DNA of 39,835 nucleotides from CAYLNK01 sp964384675 (GTDB lineage: Bacteria; Acidobacteriota; Thermoanaerobaculia; UBA5066). Every line of letters begins with the position of its first letter. The stretch's first letter is position 1. The notes below the pieces were generated by a model. It was not told the origin of the DNA and did no database searches. It saw only the letters and a program-made list of their open reading frames with translations. Shown piece by piece: positions 39,446-39,835 of the stretch. The stretch is taken from positions 1 through 39,835 of the forward strand of contig CAYLNK010000020.1 of assembly GCA_964384675.1 (NCBI GenBank). The letters run 5' to 3'. A program made the position numbers and the translations under genes.

Positions 39446-39835
39446 TCACTCCCGGGGGGCCCCGGTCAGGTCGAATCGCACCGTCACCCGGTTCACGACG
39501 GCGATCGGGCGCCCGTCCAGGCGGGCGGGCGTGTAGGTCCAGCGCTTCACCGCCTCGATGGCGGCCGCCGTCATCCCGTAGGGAGCCGCCTGGACGACCT
39601 CCACGCTGCCCACCTCGCCGTCCTCGCCGATCACGATCCGGAGATGCACCTCGCCGCTCGCCCGCGCGTGGCGGGCCGTGTCCGGGAAGCGGGCGTCGAC
39701 GCGCGTCTTCAGGATCGGCGGCTCGGCTCCGGCCGGCAGCGCTTCGTACGGCCCGCTCTTCGGGGGCGCCTCGTCCGCGGGCTCGGGCGGGCGAAGGATC
39801 GGGTGCCCGTGCCCGACGAACGACGACGCGAAGCG
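39446..39835 (-). CDS. TonB-type C-terminal domain protein (5' end beyond the window)
   Basis: The last 129 residues of a larger protein whose start lies past the right edge. After a Pro/Ala-rich linker (RPPEPADEAPPKSGPYEALP) comes the TonB C-terminal fold: PPILKTRVDARFPDTARHAR, SGEVHLRIVIGEDGEVGSVE and AAIEAVKRWTYTPARLDGRP. TonB couples the proton gradient to outer-membrane transporters, but many proteins of this kind have other periplasmic roles, and no ExbB/ExbD is visible. It may form an operon with the cyclase 40 bp downstream. Confidence 0.85.
   Translation of the reverse strand, partial: RFASSFVGHGHPILRPPEPADEAPPKSGPYEALPAGAEPPILKTRVDARFPDTARHARASGEVHLRIVIGEDGEVGSVEVVQAAPYGMTAAAIEAVKRWTYTPARLDGRPIAVVNRVTVRFDLTGAPRE

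Overview
The window is 39.8 kb of very GC-rich bacterial DNA, densely packed with housekeeping genes. From the left edge to about 34.85 kb every gene is on the minus strand. It reads as one long translation/transcription cluster. In the direction of transcription (right to left) the order is: MFS transporter; rplM-rpsI-rpsB-tsf-pyrH-frr; ispD-ispF-rlmB; tRNA-Thr(TGT)-Tyr(GTA)-Thr(GGT)-Gly(TCC); rpmG; tRNA-Trp(CCA); secE-nusG-rplK-rplA-rplJ-rplL-rpoB-rpoC; rpsL-rpsG-fusA-tuf; the S10 operon (rpsJ to rpsQ); and the spc operon from rplN to rpsE, plus the first 43 codons of the next gene. The last 5 kb differ: a plus-strand operon menG-folD-coaE converges on a minus-strand group (rdgB, an FHA-GAF-adenylate cyclase, and a truncated TonB-C-domain protein).

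The organism is a high-GC, probably Gram-negative bacterium (TonB-like protein, MEP isoprenoid pathway, menG/ubiE). The rpsL-rpsG-fusA-tuf-S10-spc continuity, the zinc-ribbon insert in RpoB and the FHA/GAF/cyclase protein fit Acidobacteriota or a neighbouring phylum. That placement is inference from memory, not a measured result. The sequence is a draft: a run of exactly 100 N at 26448-26547 marks an unresolved scaffold gap.

What is unusual lies mostly between the genes. A family of about eleven hairpin elements sits just 3' of genes (rpsC, tuf, rpoC, frr, tRNA-Thr), often in tandem. Each is a GC-rich perfect or near-perfect hairpin followed, in the gene's sense, by a conserved C-tract (ACCCCC-type) instead of a U-tract. 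Between tRNA-Gly and rpmG a 144-bp unit carrying a copy of the tRNA-Gly 3' end is tandemly repeated, and the assembly gap falls inside it. This is close to the position where many bacteria keep a second tuf gene.

Other points: EF-Tu lacks the usual RGITI switch-I motif (it has KILTV); RpoB carries a four-cysteine insert; L22 has a 74-residue Lys/Ala/Pro tail; nine gene pairs are joined by 4-bp NTGA stop/start overlaps that include TTG and even CTG starts; and three strong sigma-70-type promoters sharing GCTTGAC at the -35 region are placed before rpsL, the tRNA cluster and rplM. No rRNA gene, CRISPR array, insertion sequence or phage gene was seen.
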